From Prosthecobacter sp. (GTDB lineage: Bacteria > Verrucomicrobiota > Verrucomicrobiia > Verrucomicrobiales > Verrucomicrobiaceae), in NCBI GenBank assembly GCA_017853885.1, contig JAFMIR010000023.1:1-60525 (forward strand): a stretch of 60,525 bases of DNA, in the 5' to 3' direction. Shown in pieces: positions 18,442 through 28,736 of this stretch; the first letter of the stretch is position 1; every line of letters starts with the position of its first letter. A program made the translations under genes and the position numbers. The notes beneath the pieces were generated by a model, which was not told where the DNA came from, made no database searches, and saw only the letters and a list, made by a program, of their open reading frames with translations.

Positions 18442-21400
18442 ATGCCGAAGAAAACTGCCCGCCAACTTATCGCCGACTCCATCTGCATCCGCGGGGCGAA
18501 ACAAAACAATCTGAAGGGCATCGATCTCGACCTGCCGCTGGGGAAATTGAACGTCATCACCGGCCCAAGTGGCAGCGGCAAGTCGTCACTGGCCTTCGAT
18601 ACCATTTATGCGGAAGGGCAGCGGCGCTATGTGGAGACTTTTTCGCCTTACACGCGGCAGTTCTTCGAGCGCATGGACAAGCCGAAGGTCGATTCGATCG
18701 AGGGCATACCTCCCGCCATCGCCATCGAGCAGGTGAACAACATGCGCAGCACGCGCAGCACCGTCGGCACGATCACCGAGATCAATGACTACCTCAAAAT
18801 GATCTTCCCGCGGCTCGCGGAAGCCACGTGTCCCGGCTGCAACCGCCCCGTGCGGCCCGAAACGCCGGAAAGCATTGTGATCGAACTCTTGAGCGCTTAT
18901 GCTGACAAACAGGCGCTCATCCTGTTCCCCGTTGCCGTGCCGAAAAACGCCGTCACAGCCGATTTCGCCGCGTTTCTACAGTCGCAGGGTTTCGTGCGCG
19001 TCTGGCTGTACGGGAACGTCATTCGTCTCGACGACGCAGAGGCACTCAAAGGCCGCAAACTGCCCGCGCAGGTGCTCGTGGTGCAGGATCGCGTGGCACT
19101 CAATGCGAAACAACGCTCGCGACTCAGCGAGGCACTCGAAGCGGCACTGCGTTATGGCAAAGGCAAGATAGCGGTGACCATCGATGCCGAGACGCGGCAC
19201 TTCAGTACGGATTGGAGCTGCGCCGACTGCGGTATCACGCTGCCGACACCCACACCCGGCCTCTTCAGCTTCAATTCACCCATCGGCGCATGCCCGACAT
19301 GCCGTGGCTTTGGCCGCACGCTCGGCATCGACATCGGCAAGGCGATCCCGGATGAGTCGCTGAGCATCAATCTCGGTCTCGTGCGTCCGTTTCAAGGCAG
19401 CACCTATGGCGAATCTCAGCTCGATCTCGAACGCGCAGCGCGGAAGCGCGGTATCGACATCCACAAGGCCTTCGACGACTACACGCCTGAGGAGCGCCAC
19501 TGGCTCATCGAGGGTACCGACCCTGATCCCGAACTCGCCTACAACCGCGGCGAGTGGTATGGCGTGCGCGGCTTCTTCAAGTGGATGGAATCGCGCAGCT
19601 ACAAGATGCACGTGCGCGTCTTCCTCAGCCGCTACCGCGCCTACACCGAGTGCGGCGACTGCGGCGGCGGTCGCTTGAAAAAAGAAGCCTACGCTTTCCG
19701 CATCGGACCGCACACCATCGCCGATCTGTGGCGCATGCCCGTGAGCGAACTGCATCCGCTCGTGCAAACCTGGCCGCTCAAAGAAGGCGATCACGCTGCG
19801 AAACTCCTGCGCGATGAAATCGCCAGCCGCGTGAGCTACATGGACCGCGCCGGCCTCGGCTATCTCAATCTCGACCGCCAAACGCGCACGCTCAGCGGCG
19901 GCGAGCTTCAACGCGTGAATCTGACCACCTGCCTCGGCGCGTCGCTCGTGAACACGCTCTTCGTTCTCGACGAGCCCAGCATCGGCCTCCATCCGCGGGA
20001 CATTGGCCGCCTCATCGGCGTCATGAAAAGCCTGCGCGACAAAGGCAATACCCTCCTCGTCGTCGAGCACGAAGAAGCCGTCATGCAAGCCGCCGACAAC
20101 CTCATCGACATCGGCCCCGGTCGTGGCGAGAAAGGCGGCGAGTTGGTTTTTAATGGCCCGCTGGAGAAGCTCTCAAAAACGAAGGGATCACTGACCGGGG
20201 ATTATCTTTTGGGACGGAAGAGCATTCCTGTGCCGAAGGAGCGGCGGAAAGTCCTCAGTCCTCAGTCCTCAGTCCTCAGTGAAAGCAAAAGCACGCGGAA
20301 GAGCAAAACTGAACACTCAGCACTGAGCACTGGGCACTTAAAAATCCGCTCCGCCCGCCAAAACAATCTCCGCAAGCTCGACGCGGACATCCCGCTGAAC
20401 GCGTTCGTCTGCATCACCGGCGTCAGCGGCTCGGGCAAATCGACGCTCGTGCACGATGTGCTCTACCGGAACCTGCAAAAGCTGCGCGGCGAGGTCTGCG
20501 AGGACGAACCCGGACGCGTGGGCAGCATCAGCGGTTGGGAGCAGCTCGGCAGCGTGGTGATGGTCGATCAATCACCGCTCGCACGCACGCCACGCTCGAC
20601 GCCGGCGGTGTTCACGGGCGCGTTTGATCACATCCGCACGCTCTTCGCCGCGTGCGACGACGCGGCCACGCAGGGGATCATGCCCGGCTTCTTCAGCTTC
20701 AACAGCGGCGAGGGCCGCTGCGAGCGCTGCATGGGCAACGGCTTCGAAAAGATCGAGATGCAGTTCCTCAGCGATCTCTTCGTCACCTGCCCCGAGTGCG
20801 AAGGGAAGCGCTACAAACCGCACGCGCTCAAAATCCTGCTCAATGGCAAATCCATCCACGACGTGCTCAGCATGACCATCGAGGACGCCGTTCCGTGGTT
20901 CGGCAGCATCAAGCATCGCGCCGTCGCGGCGATCCATCGCAGCCTGCAGCTCGTCATCGATGCCGGACTCGGTTACCTCCGCCTCGGCCAGCCGCTCAAT
21001 ACACTCAGCGGTGGTGAAGCGCAGCGCCTCAAACTCGTTGGTCATCTGCTAGAGCCACAAACACCTGGCAAAAGCAGCCTACTCCTCCTCGACGAACCCA
21101 CCACCGGCCTCCACTTCGACGACATTGCGCTGCTCATCCAATTGCTCCAACGCCTCGTCGATGAAGGCAACAGCCTCGTCGTCATCGAGCACAATCTGGA
21201 AGTCATCAAATGCGCCGACTGGATCCTCGACCTCGGCCCTGAAGGCGGCGCGGGCGGCGGGATGCTCGTGATCGCGGGAACGCCGGAGGACGTTGCAGAT
21301 TGCGATGCATCGCATACCGGGCGGTATCTCAGGCCAGTTGTTTCAGGTTCCAAGTTACAGGTTTCAAGTTCCTTGGCCGAATCGCCTGCCAGCTATCGCA

Positions 21401-24051
21401 CAGGACATCTTGAAACTTTAAACCGGAAACTTGAAGCGAAGAACGCGATCTCCATCCGCGGCGCACGCGAACACAATCTCAAGAACATCTCCCTCGACAT
21501 ACCCCGCGACGAATTCGTCGTCGTCACGGGACTCAGCGGCAGCGGCAAATCTTCCCTCGCCTTCGATCTCATCTTTGCGGAAGGCCAGCGACGCTTCCTC
21601 GACTCGATGTCGGTCTATGCACGCACCTTCGTCGAGCAGATGGAGAAGCCGGAGGTCGATCTCATCAGCGGCGTGCCGCCGACGGTGGCCATCGAACAGC
21701 GTATCTCGCGCGGCGGTGGCAAGTCGACCGTAGCGACGGTGACGGAGGTTTATCACTTCCTGCGACTGCTCTTCGCGAAGCTCGGCACGCAGTTCTGCCC
21801 GAAATGCGCCGTGGCGGTCAAGAAGCAAAGCTCGGAGGCCATTCTCAAAACCATCCAAGGCCACCTGCGCGCCAGCGGCGGCCATCTACTCGCACCGCTC
21901 ATCAAGGCACGAAAAGGCTTCCACACCGATGTGGCCGAAAACGCCGCGAAACACGGCATCGAGACGCTGTGGGTCGATGGCGAGTTCAAACCAACGATGG
22001 GCTTCAAGCGCCTTGAACGCTTTAAAGAGCACAGCATCGACGCCGTCATCGCAAAGGTCGGAAAAGGCGAAAAGGCGGATGTTTTACGCCCGCACATCGA
22101 ATCGGCCCTCAAGATGGGCAAAGACACCATCAAGCTCCGCCTCGCCGACAAGTCGATGCACGTGCTCAGCACCGAAATGAGCTGTCCGAGCTGCGGTTTG
22201 TCGTTTGAAGAGCTCGATCCGCGTCTCTTCAGCTTCAACAGCCCGCACGGCTGGTGCAAAGACTGCCGCGGATTTGGCTACGTCGGCCAAAAACGTGATC
22301 TCAACGATCGAAACGCCGACGTTTCCATGCTCGAAGCCGAACTCGAAGAAGAACGCCGCTTCCACAGCGACGACGATGAAGATGCCGCGCCACGTCAGCG
22401 ATGCCCGACTTGCCACGGCAGCCGCATCAACGAGATCGGCCGTGCCGTGCAGCTCCAAAAGAGCACCATTCAAGACTTCGCCTCGCTCACCGCGGGTGAG
22501 GCCGGCAAACTCATCGCCAAGCTCAAATTCGAAGGCACAGAGGCCATCATCGCACGCGACATCGTGAAGGAGATCGAGCAGCGGCTCAAATTCATGCAGG
22601 AGGTCGGCCTCGGCTACTTGCAGCTCAATCGCAGCGCCGACACGCTCAGCGGCGGCGAGGCGCAACGCATTCGTTTGTCCGCGCAGCTCGGCAGCAACCT
22701 TCGCGGCGTGCTCTACGTCCTCGACGAGCCCACCATCGGCCTGCATCCGCGCGACAACGAAAAGCTCCTCAACACGCTCACCGCGCTGCGCGACAAAGGA
22801 AACAGCCTCCTCGTCGTCGAGCATGATGACGAGACGATGAAACGCGCCGACACCATCCTCGACCTCGGCCCAGGCGCGGGCAAATTCGGTGGTGAAGTCG
22901 TCGCGCAAGGCACGCTGGCTCAGCTCTTGAAAGCCAAGCAGAGCGTCACCGGCCAGAGCCTCAAACATCCGCTCAAGCATCCCTCACGCGGCAGTCGCAG
23001 GCCTTTGCCATCCGCGAAATCGAAGGACGGCTGGCTACGCGTCACTGGCGCCACGGCGAACAACCTCAAAAACATCGACGTCAGCATTCCGCTCGGTCGT
23101 TTGACCGTGCTCACCGGCGTCAGCGGCAGCGGCAAGAGCAGCTTCATGCACGGTGCGCTCGCGCCCGCGGTGCGTGAAAAGATCAGCAAGGCCAAGATCA
23201 AGGTCACGAAAGCCTGGAAGACCGTTTCAGGCTTTGAAAACCTCCACACCGTCCATGAAGTCGATCAATCGCCCATCGGCAAAACCAGCCGCTCCTGCCC
23301 CGCGACCTACGTCGGCATCCTCGACGACATCCGCGCTTTGTTTGCGCAGGTGCCGCTCGCGAGAACCCGCGGCTACACCACCAGCCGATTCTCCTTCAAT
23401 ACCGAAGGCGGCCGCTGCGAGACCTGCGGCGGCAATGGCGAGATCAAAGTCGAGATGGCCTTCCTGCCGACCACGCGCGTGCATTGTGAAACCTGCCACG
23501 GCCTGCGCTTCAACGCCGCCACGCTCGAAATCGAATACAATAATAAGCACATCGGCGACGTGCTCCGCATGAGCATCACCGAGGCCGCGGAGTTCTTCGC
23601 GCCCGTGCAAAAAATCGCTCGTCCGCTCAAACTGCTCGCTGACACCGGCCTCGGCTATTTGCAGCTCGGCCAGCCCAGCCCCACCCTCAGCGGCGGCGAG
23701 GCCCAGCGCATCAAACTCGTCACCGAACTCCGCAGCGGCGACGGCAAAACCATCAAAGAGCAGCTCAAAGGCATTCAAAAAGCCGGGAAGCGCAATCTCT
23801 ATCTCATCGAAGAGCCCACCATCGGCCTCCACATCCACGACGTCGCCCGTTTGATCGATGTCCTCCACCGCCTTGTCGATGAAGGCCACACCGTCGTCGT
23901 CATCGAACACCATCCCGACGTTTACGCCGAAGCCGACTACCTCATCGACATCGGCCCCGAAGCTGGCCAAGACGGCGGCCAACTCGTTGCCGCTGGAACA
24001 CCAGAAGAAGTGAAGAAGAGCAAGGTGAGCCGCACAGCGCGTTTTTTGTGA
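18442..24051 (+). CDS. uvrA: UvrA, excinuclease ABC subunit A, tandem-fused double form
   Basis: This 1,869-residue protein is equivalent to two UvrA subunits end to end. It recognises DNA damage with UvrB in nucleotide excision repair. Four ABC modules are complete: Walker A at about residues 41, 660, 1030 and 1559, and LSGGE signatures at about 484, 855, 1402 and 1749. Zinc-finger cysteine pairs (CADC/CPTC, CERC/CPEC, CPSC/CKDC, CETC/CETC) are in both halves. Half one ends near residue 965 and half two starts near 1000. No catalytic motif appears lost, so both halves may be active; the product could act as a covalent dimer. Chlamydial UvrA is known to be a similar large fusion. Two inverted-repeat elements lie in the linkers (codons 604-632 and about 967-998). 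Confidence 0.96.
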   Translation: MPKKTARQLIADSICIRGAKQNNLKGIDLDLPLGKLNVITGPSGSGKSSLAFDTIYAEGQRRYVETFSPYTRQFFERMDKPKVDSIEGIPPAIAIEQVNNMRSTRSTVGTITEINDYLKMIFPRLAEATCPGCNRPVRPETPESIVIELLSAYADKQALILFPVAVPKNAVTADFAAFLQSQGFVRVWLYGNVIRLDDAEALKGRKLPAQVLVVQDRVALNAKQRSRLSEALEAALRYGKGKIAVTIDAETRHFSTDWSCADCGITLPTPTPGLFSFNSPIGACPTCRGFGRTLGIDIGKAIPDESLSINLGLVRPFQGSTYGESQLDLERAARKRGIDIHKAFDDYTPEERHWLIEGTDPDPELAYNRGEWYGVRGFFKWMESRSYKMHVRVFLSRYRAYTECGDCGGGRLKKEAYAFRIGPHTIADLWRMPVSELHPLVQTWPLKEGDHAAKLLRDEIASRVSYMDRAGLGYLNLDRQTRTLSGGELQRVNLTTCLGASLVNTLFVLDEPSIGLHPRDIGRLIGVMKSLRDKGNTLLVVEHEEAVMQAADNLIDIGPGRGEKGGELVFNGPLEKLSKTKGSLTGDYLLGRKSIPVPKERRKVLSPQSSVLSESKSTRKSKTEHSALSTGHLKIRSARQNNLRKLDADIPLNAFVCITGVSGSGKSTLVHDVLYRNLQKLRGEVCEDEPGRVGSISGWEQLGSVVMVDQSPLARTPRSTPAVFTGAFDHIRTLFAACDDAATQGIMPGFFSFNSGEGRCERCMGNGFEKIEMQFLSDLFVTCPECEGKRYKPHALKILLNGKSIHDVLSMTIEDAVPWFGSIKHRAVAAIHRSLQLVIDAGLGYLRLGQPLNTLSGGEAQRLKLVGHLLEPQTPGKSSLLLLDEPTTGLHFDDIALLIQLLQRLVDEGNSLVVIEHNLEVIKCADWILDLGPEGGAGGGMLVIAGTPEDVADCDASHTGRYLRPVVSGSKLQVSSSLAESPASYRTGHLETLNRKLEAKNAISIRGAREHNLKNISLDIPRDEFVVVTGLSGSGKSSLAFDLIFAEGQRRFLDSMSVYARTFVEQMEKPEVDLISGVPPTVAIEQRISRGGGKSTVATVTEVYHFLRLLFAKLGTQFCPKCAVAVKKQSSEAILKTIQGHLRASGGHLLAPLIKARKGFHTDVAENAAKHGIETLWVDGEFKPTMGFKRLERFKEHSIDAVIAKVGKGEKADVLRPHIESALKMGKDTIKLRLADKSMHVLSTEMSCPSCGLSFEELDPRLFSFNSPHGWCKDCRGFGYVGQKRDLNDRNADVSMLEAELEEERRFHSDDDEDAAPRQRCPTCHGSRINEIGRAVQLQKSTIQDFASLTAGEAGKLIAKLKFEGTEAIIARDIVKEIEQRLKFMQEVGLGYLQLNRSADTLSGGEAQRIRLSAQLGSNLRGVLYVLDEPTIGLHPRDNEKLLNTLTALRDKGNSLLVVEHDDETMKRADTILDLGPGAGKFGGEVVAQGTLAQLLKAKQSVTGQSLKHPLKHPSRGSRRPLPSAKSKDGWLRVTGATANNLKNIDVSIPLGRLTVLTGVSGSGKSSFMHGALAPAVREKISKAKIKVTKAWKTVSGFENLHTVHEVDQSPIGKTSRSCPATYVGILDDIRALFAQVPLARTRGYTTSRFSFNTEGGRCETCGGNGEIKVEMAFLPTTRVHCETCHGLRFNAATLEIEYNNKHIGDVLRMSITEAAEFFAPVQKIARPLKLLADTGLGYLQLGQPSPTLSGGEAQRIKLVTELRSGDGKTIKEQLKGIQKAGKRNLYLIEEPTIGLHIHDVARLIDVLHRLVDEGHTVVVIEHHPDVYAEADYLIDIGPEAGQDGGQLVAAGTPEEVKKSKVSRTARFL
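20251..20337. repeat. Heptamer-array inverted element 1 inside uvrA
   Basis: Four perfect tandem copies of GTCCTCA plus GT fill 20251-20280. A 27-base spacer follows (20281-20307). Then come four heptamers, ACTGAAC, ACTCAGC, ACTGAGC and ACTGGGC, at 20308-20335. Read as CCTCAGT units, the left arm is inverse-complementary to the right-arm consensus ACTGAGC except at one position. The whole is 87 bases, exactly codons 604-632, and encodes a Ser/Thr/Lys-rich linker just before the second ABC module of the first UvrA half. Confidence 0.85.
21341..21436. repeat. Heptamer-array inverted element 2 inside uvrA
   Basis: The left arm has heptamers TTTCAGG, TTCCAAG, TTACAGG and TTTCAAG at 21341-21368. 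A 40-base spacer follows. The right arm has CTTGAAA, CTTTAAA, CCGGAAA and CTTGAAG at 21409-21436. TTTCAAG and CTTGAAA are exact reverse complements. The element is 96 bases, a multiple of three. It encodes the polar linker (about residues 967-998) that joins the two UvrA halves. The architecture matches element 1 but the heptamer is unrelated. Confidence 0.8.
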
Positions 24052-24191
24052 TGCCGACCGGAGGAAAGATCCAAACTCAACGTTAAAAAGGACACGCTCT
24101 TTTGATAAAGTAAGTATGTCGGCGGCGCGCAAAATACACGTGTCGTGTTCTGACGAAGATTTCCTTGCCAGATCGCCCGCTTTTTGGCGGT

Positions 24192-25463
24192 ATGAGTTCC
24201 GCTATGCGCCTCCTTCCTTTTCTCGCCGTCTTCCTTACCGCCCTCAGCCTGCATGCTGAATCCATCTTGCCGCCCAATGCCCGCGTCGCCGTGATTGGCG
24301 ACAGCATCACGGAACAGAAGCTCTATTCAAAATACATTGAGACTTACCTGCTGGCCTGCACCGGTCGCAAGGACATCAAGGTCTTCCAGTTCGGCTGGAG
24401 CGGCGAACGTGCTGGTGGTTTCGCGGCGCGTCTCGAAAACGATCTCGCGGTCTTCAATCCGAACGTCGCCACCACCTGCTACGGCATGAATGACGGCAGC
24501 TACAAGCTCTACGCGCCGGAGATCGGAGCCGAGTATGAGAAGAACATGCGGGCGGTGATCGCCGGACTGCAAAAAGTCGGCGTGAAGGCCATGGCCGTCG
24601 GCTCGCCCGGCGGTGTGGATCCCGATTTCTTCAAGCGCCCGACCATTGAAGGCAGCCTGTACAATCAAAACCTCGCCCAACTCCGCGACATCGCCAAAAA
24701 GCTCGCTGAGGAGAATAAGCAGCCCTTTGCGAACGTGCATGACACGATGATGGACGCATTGCCGAAATCGAAGGCAGCGCTCGGCAAGGAATACAGCCCC
24801 TTTGGCGGCGATGGCTTCCATCCCGCGCCCTCTGGCCAGCTCTTGATGGCACAGGCCTTTTTGAAGGCGCTCGGCTTTGGCGGCGAGATCGGCATCATCA
24901 CGCTGAACATGAAAGGCCAGAGCAATGCAAGCGAAGGTCACGCCATCCAGCCGGTGAAACTCGCGCCGGGTACAATCCAGATCGTCAGCGAAAAATGGCC
25001 CTTCTGCTTCGACACGGATCCGAAGAGCGCGGGCAGCAATCGCAGCATTTTGCCCTTCACCAGCTTCAATCAGGATCTCAACCGCCTCATGCTGCATGTC
25101 ATCGGCCTGGCGACCGAGAAGGCGAAGGTCACTTGGGGCGGACAGACCAAGGAATTCACCCGCAAACAGCTCGAAGAGGGCATCAATCTGAACACCGAGT
25201 TCGACAAGACGCCGTTTGATGGTGCTTTCGCCAATCTCACGAATGCAGTCGGCCAGAAGCAGGCTTTTGAGACTACGCTCGTCAAAAACCTCGTCACCCA
25301 CATGCGCGTGATCGCCGCCGAAGCCGCCGAGGAACCCAAAGTGGCCGCCGCGCTGGCGAAGTTGAAGAAAAAACTTGCCGACGAGCATGCGAAGCAGGAC
25401 GCCAATGTGCGCAAAACGCTTCAGCCCGTCACACACATGATCATGGTCCAAGAACTCCCCTAA
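24192..25463 (+). CDS. SGNH/GDSL-family hydrolase, exported
   Basis: This 423-residue exported protein has a signal peptide (ending about residue 22) and an SGNH hydrolase domain. The block I nucleophile GDS (Ser38), block III GMND and block V DGFHP, holding the Asp and His of the triad, are all visible. A C-terminal part of about 180 residues, beyond the usual domain, has no recognised family. Esterase activity on acetylated polysaccharide is plausible but unproven. It is followed 5 bases later by the creatininase gene, suggesting an operon. The start is uncertain between 24192 and 24204; neither has a strong ribosome binding site. Confidence 0.87.
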   Translation: MSSAMRLLPFLAVFLTALSLHAESILPPNARVAVIGDSITEQKLYSKYIETYLLACTGRKDIKVFQFGWSGERAGGFAARLENDLAVFNPNVATTCYGMNDGSYKLYAPEIGAEYEKNMRAVIAGLQKVGVKAMAVGSPGGVDPDFFKRPTIEGSLYNQNLAQLRDIAKKLAEENKQPFANVHDTMMDALPKSKAALGKEYSPFGGDGFHPAPSGQLLMAQAFLKALGFGGEIGIITLNMKGQSNASEGHAIQPVKLAPGTIQIVSEKWPFCFDTDPKSAGSNRSILPFTSFNQDLNRLMLHVIGLATEKAKVTWGGQTKEFTRKQLEEGINLNTEFDKTPFDGAFANLTNAVGQKQAFETTLVKNLVTHMRVIAAEAAEEPKVAAALAKLKKKLADEHAKQDANVRKTLQPVTHMIMVQELP

Positions 25464-25468
25464 TCACC

Positions 25469-26227
25469 ATGCAGCTAGCCGATTTAAAATGGAGTGAGGT
25501 CGCTGCGCTGAGCCGCGATACACCCGTGGTCTTTCCCGTGGCCGCACTGGAACAACATGGCCGCCACATGCCGGTCTTCACGGACAGCATGCTCACGAAT
25601 GAACTCGTGCGCCGCACCGATCAAGCGATGGGAGACCGCGTGCTCTTTGCGCCGCTGATGTGGCTAGGAAACTCCCATCATCACATGGAGTTTCCCGGCA
25701 CGCTCAGCGCCGAGCCGCGGGTGTATCTTGACCTACTGAATGGTCTGCTAGAGAACTTCATCGCCCACGGCTTCAAACGACTACTCATCTTAAACGGCCA
25801 CGGCGGCAACGACGTGCCCGGCAAGCAGTCGGTGTTTGAAACGCGGCAGAAGCATCGCCACCGCAAGGACCTGCTGCTGCTGTTCGCCACTTACTGGAAC
25901 CTTGGAGCGGAGCCGTGGACACGTGATTCCAGTCTCTCGCAGCGAGTCATGGGCCACGCCTGCGAATGGGAGACCAGCATGGTCCTGCGCCTGCGCCCCG
26001 AACTCGTCGGCGATCTCTCCAAGACAGACGACGTACCCTTCGGCAATCCCTTCGAACCTGCCAGTCGCGGCTGGATCATGACAGACCGCAGCGAACCCGG
26101 TCACGTCGGGGATCCACGCGGAGCCACCGCGGAGAAAGGTGAAGGGCTGTTTCAATCTTTCAGCGAGGAGATCGTTAACCTGCTGGAACGAGTGATCGCT
26201 TGGGATGGGGTGAATTGGGAGGGATAG
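25469..26227 (+). CDS. Creatininase-family amidohydrolase
   Basis: This 252-residue protein has the creatininase fold. The metal-binding motif EQHGRHMPVFTD at residues 28-39 supplies Glu28, His30 and Asp39. The NGHGGN motif is near residue 110 and an acidic C-terminal motif (HACEWETSM) supplies the remaining ligand. The family includes creatininase and 3-dehydro-scyllo-inosose or MftE-like enzymes, so the exact reaction is not defined; a metal-dependent amide or ring hydrolysis is expected. There is no signal peptide, so it is cytosolic. Tight linkage to the SGNH hydrolase gene (5 bases) suggests a shared catabolic pathway, but this is inference. Confidence 0.9.
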   Translation: MQLADLKWSEVAALSRDTPVVFPVAALEQHGRHMPVFTDSMLTNELVRRTDQAMGDRVLFAPLMWLGNSHHHMEFPGTLSAEPRVYLDLLNGLLENFIAHGFKRLLILNGHGGNDVPGKQSVFETRQKHRHRKDLLLLFATYWNLGAEPWTRDSSLSQRVMGHACEWETSMVLRLRPELVGDLSKTDDVPFGNPFEPASRGWIMTDRSEPGHVGDPRGATAEKGEGLFQSFSEEIVNLLERVIAWDGVNWEG

Positions 26228-26316
26228 CAACAGCTTCTTCAGAGAGGTGAGACGAGTCCGCACCGTCCGACGAAGCCGCTGAAAACTCTCCTGACGTTGG
26301 CCGTTCACATCTGCCC

Positions 26317-27855
26317 ATGCTCTCACGCCTACTTTTTTGTTTCTTCGTCCTTAGCCCTTGGGGCTTCTCAGCCCCGCCGCGTCCCAACATCGTCATCATG
26401 CTCGTCGATGACATGGGCATCATGGATACCTCGGTGCCGTTTTTGACGGATGCGGAAGGAAAGCCCAAGCGCTATCCGCTGAATGACTACTACCGCACGC
26501 CAAACATGGAGCGGCTGGCGGCGCGGGGCGTGCGCTTCAACAACTTCTGCGCGATGAGCGTGTGCTCGCCAACCCGTATCTCTATCATGACAGGGCAGAA
26601 TGCGGCGCGGCATCGCACGACAAACTGGATCAATCCGGACAACGACAACGCCGGGCCGCAGGGGCCGCAGGAGTGGAACTGGAAAGGCCTCAAGCCCGGC
26701 GATGTGACGCTGCCGAGCGTGCTGCGTGAAGCAGGTTATCGCACGATCCACGTCGGCAAAGGTCACTTTGCACCGCGTGCTTTCGACGCGGCGGATCCTT
26801 CGAAGATCGGCTTCGATATCAATGTGGCCGGCGGTTCCATCGGCGCACCGGGCAGCTACTACGGGAAGCAGAACTTTGATCGGCCCACAAAGGCGAATGC
26901 CAAGGTGAAACGCGGCAGCCATGCGGTGCAGGGCCTAGAGAAATACCACGGCCAAGACATCTTCCTCACTGAGGCACTCACGCTGGAGGCCAAAGCGCAT
27001 GTCGGCGACGCCGTGAAGGCGGAGAAGCCCTTCTTTCTCTACTTCGCGCAGTATGCGGTGCATGCGCCCTTCGACGCTGATCCGCGTTTTGCCACAAATT
27101 ACGCGAGTTCCGGCAAATCGGCGAATGCGCAGGCCTTCGCCACGCTCGTCGAAGGCATGGACAAATCTCTCGGCGACATGCTCGATCACCTCGACGCTCT
27201 CGGCATCGCCGAAAACACCCTGGTTTTCTTCCTCGGCGACAACGGCAGCGATGCACCGCTCGGGCACGAACATGCGGTAGCTTGTGCAGCACCCCTCCGC
27301 GGTAAAAAGGGCTCGCACTACGAGGGGGGCATGCGCGTGCCCTTCATCGCGGCATGGGCGAAGCCCCATGCGGCTAACGAACATCAAAAGCGCTTGCCCA
27401 TCGCGATGAATGCTGTGCAGAAGCAACAAGCCGCAGTGTATGACATGTTCCCGACGATTTTGAATCTCACCGGCATCGCCATACCCGCGCAACATGCCGT
27501 GGATGGCCAGAAGCTCGACAAGTTGCTCACCGCGAAGCCAGATAGCAGCCGCGAGGAGAAGTTCCTCATGCACTACCCGCATGCACCGCATCGCACGAAC
27601 TACTTTACCACCTTCCGCGATGGCATTTGGAAAGTCATTTATCATTATTTCCCCACGGAAGGCGTCAGCAACGGCAGCCACTACCAGCTCTTTAACCTTC
27701 AAGATGATCCATTTGAGCAGAACGATCTCTCCAAGTCCCACTCGGCTGACTTGAAAAGAATGATGCAAGGAATGATCGCCAGCCTCGAGGCTCAAAACGC
27801 CGTTTATCCCACCGAAAAAGGAACGAAAAAATCTATTCGGCCAAAAAGTCCGTGA
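26317..27855 (+). CDS. Exported sulfatase (formylglycine type), second
   Basis: This 512-residue sulfatase has a signal peptide (residues 1-18), the metal-binding IVIMLVDDMG block, and the CSPTR signature with Cys83 to be converted to formylglycine, followed by SIMTGQN. HVGKGHF and FFLGDNGSD motifs supply further active-site and metal residues. It differs clearly from the sulfatase at 5758-7080 (CSPSR, GYGD), so the two probably have different substrates. The gene lies 89 bases after the creatininase gene on the same strand. It likely desulfates polysaccharide or glycan fragments outside the cytosol. Confidence 0.94.
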   Translation: MLSRLLFCFFVLSPWGFSAPPRPNIVIMLVDDMGIMDTSVPFLTDAEGKPKRYPLNDYYRTPNMERLAARGVRFNNFCAMSVCSPTRISIMTGQNAARHRTTNWINPDNDNAGPQGPQEWNWKGLKPGDVTLPSVLREAGYRTIHVGKGHFAPRAFDAADPSKIGFDINVAGGSIGAPGSYYGKQNFDRPTKANAKVKRGSHAVQGLEKYHGQDIFLTEALTLEAKAHVGDAVKAEKPFFLYFAQYAVHAPFDADPRFATNYASSGKSANAQAFATLVEGMDKSLGDMLDHLDALGIAENTLVFFLGDNGSDAPLGHEHAVACAAPLRGKKGSHYEGGMRVPFIAAWAKPHAANEHQKRLPIAMNAVQKQQAAVYDMFPTILNLTGIAIPAQHAVDGQKLDKLLTAKPDSSREEKFLMHYPHAPHRTNYFTTFRDGIWKVIYHYFPTEGVSNGSHYQLFNLQDDPFEQNDLSKSHSADLKRMMQGMIASLEAQNAVYPTEKGTKKSIRPKSP

Positions 27856-27932
27856 TCCCGGACGATTCAAGCAAGCGAGGTGCCGAACATGTGCATTGTC
27901 ACGCGGCAAGCCTACCGCTATGAAAAAGATGC

Positions 27933-28691
27933 ATGATCTCCATCGAGCTGAAAGGCAAAATCGCACTCATCACTGGTGCCTCGCAAGGCATTGGCGCTGA
28001 AGTAGCGCGCACGCTGCACCGAGCGGGTGCGATCGTCGTCATCAACCACCTCGGCACTACCCACACGACAGCGGACGCACAAGCGCTAGCGGATGAGCTG
28101 AACCTCACCCGCACGGACAGCGCCAGCATCATCGCAGCCGACGTCTCAAAGGCCGAGCAAGTGCAGGCCATGATGCGCGAAATCCAGGCACACCATGGCG
28201 GGCTAGATCTGCTCGTGAACAACGCCGCGATCCTCAAAGACCGAACCATCGCCAAGATGAGCTACGAGGAATGGGACGCGGTGATCGACGTGAACCTCAG
28301 TGGCGTGTTTTACTGCTGCAAACACGCGCTCGAGATCATGCGCGAGGGCGGCTCCATCGTCAGCTTTGGCAGCATCGCCGCCATCCAAGGCTTCTTCGGT
28401 CAGGCGAACTACGCTTCCGCCAAAGCGGGTGTGCAGGCGATGATGCGCGTCCTGAGCCGCGAGGGTGGAAAAAAGAATATTCGCGCCAATGCCATCGCAC
28501 CCGGTGTGATCGACACGAGCATGGCTGCCACGATTCCCGAGACCGTGCGGGCCGAGATGCTCAAAAACGTACCGCTGAACCGCTTTGGCACCACGGCCGA
28601 GGTGGCCAACGTGGTGCTCTTCCTCTGCTCGCCTCTTTCGAGCTATGTCACCGGCCAAACCATCGAGATCAACGGCGGCTGGCGTGGCTAA
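27933..28691 (+). CDS. Short-chain dehydrogenase/reductase, FabG-like
   Basis: This 252-residue SDR has the cofactor motif TGASQGIG (residues 14-21), the NNAA motif and the catalytic SFGSIAAIQGFFGQANYASAK region supplying Ser, Tyr and Lys. The C-terminal NAIAPGVIDTSM and SYVTGQTIEINGGW stretches are those of the FabG-like classical SDRs. It may be a 3-oxoacyl-ACP reductase or another NAD(P)H-dependent reductase; the context (sulfatase, esterase) does not point to fatty-acid synthesis. It is 45 bases upstream of the hydrolase gene on the same strand. An in-frame ATG three bases upstream is an alternative start. Confidence 0.9.
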   Translation: MISIELKGKIALITGASQGIGAEVARTLHRAGAIVVINHLGTTHTTADAQALADELNLTRTDSASIIAADVSKAEQVQAMMREIQAHHGGLDLLVNNAAILKDRTIAKMSYEEWDAVIDVNLSGVFYCCKHALEIMREGGSIVSFGSIAAIQGFFGQANYASAKAGVQAMMRVLSREGGKKNIRANAIAPGVIDTSMAATIPETVRAEMLKNVPLNRFGTTAEVANVVLFLCSPLSSYVTGQTIEINGGWRG

Positions 28692-28736
28692 TAAGGAGAG
28701 AAAGAAGCCACTCGCGGCATGGGTATGCAATGACGC

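Noticed and set aside
20251..21436. CRISPR-like array in uvrA
   Set aside because: The repeats are only 7 bases, directly adjacent and without unique spacers, and they lie in a coding frame; this does not fit CRISPR.
22084..24132. Long minus-strand frames under uvrA (22084-22980 and 23227-24132)
   Set aside because: They mirror conserved UvrA codons and have Ala/Glu/Val/Asp-rich sequence typical of antisense frames in GC-rich genes.
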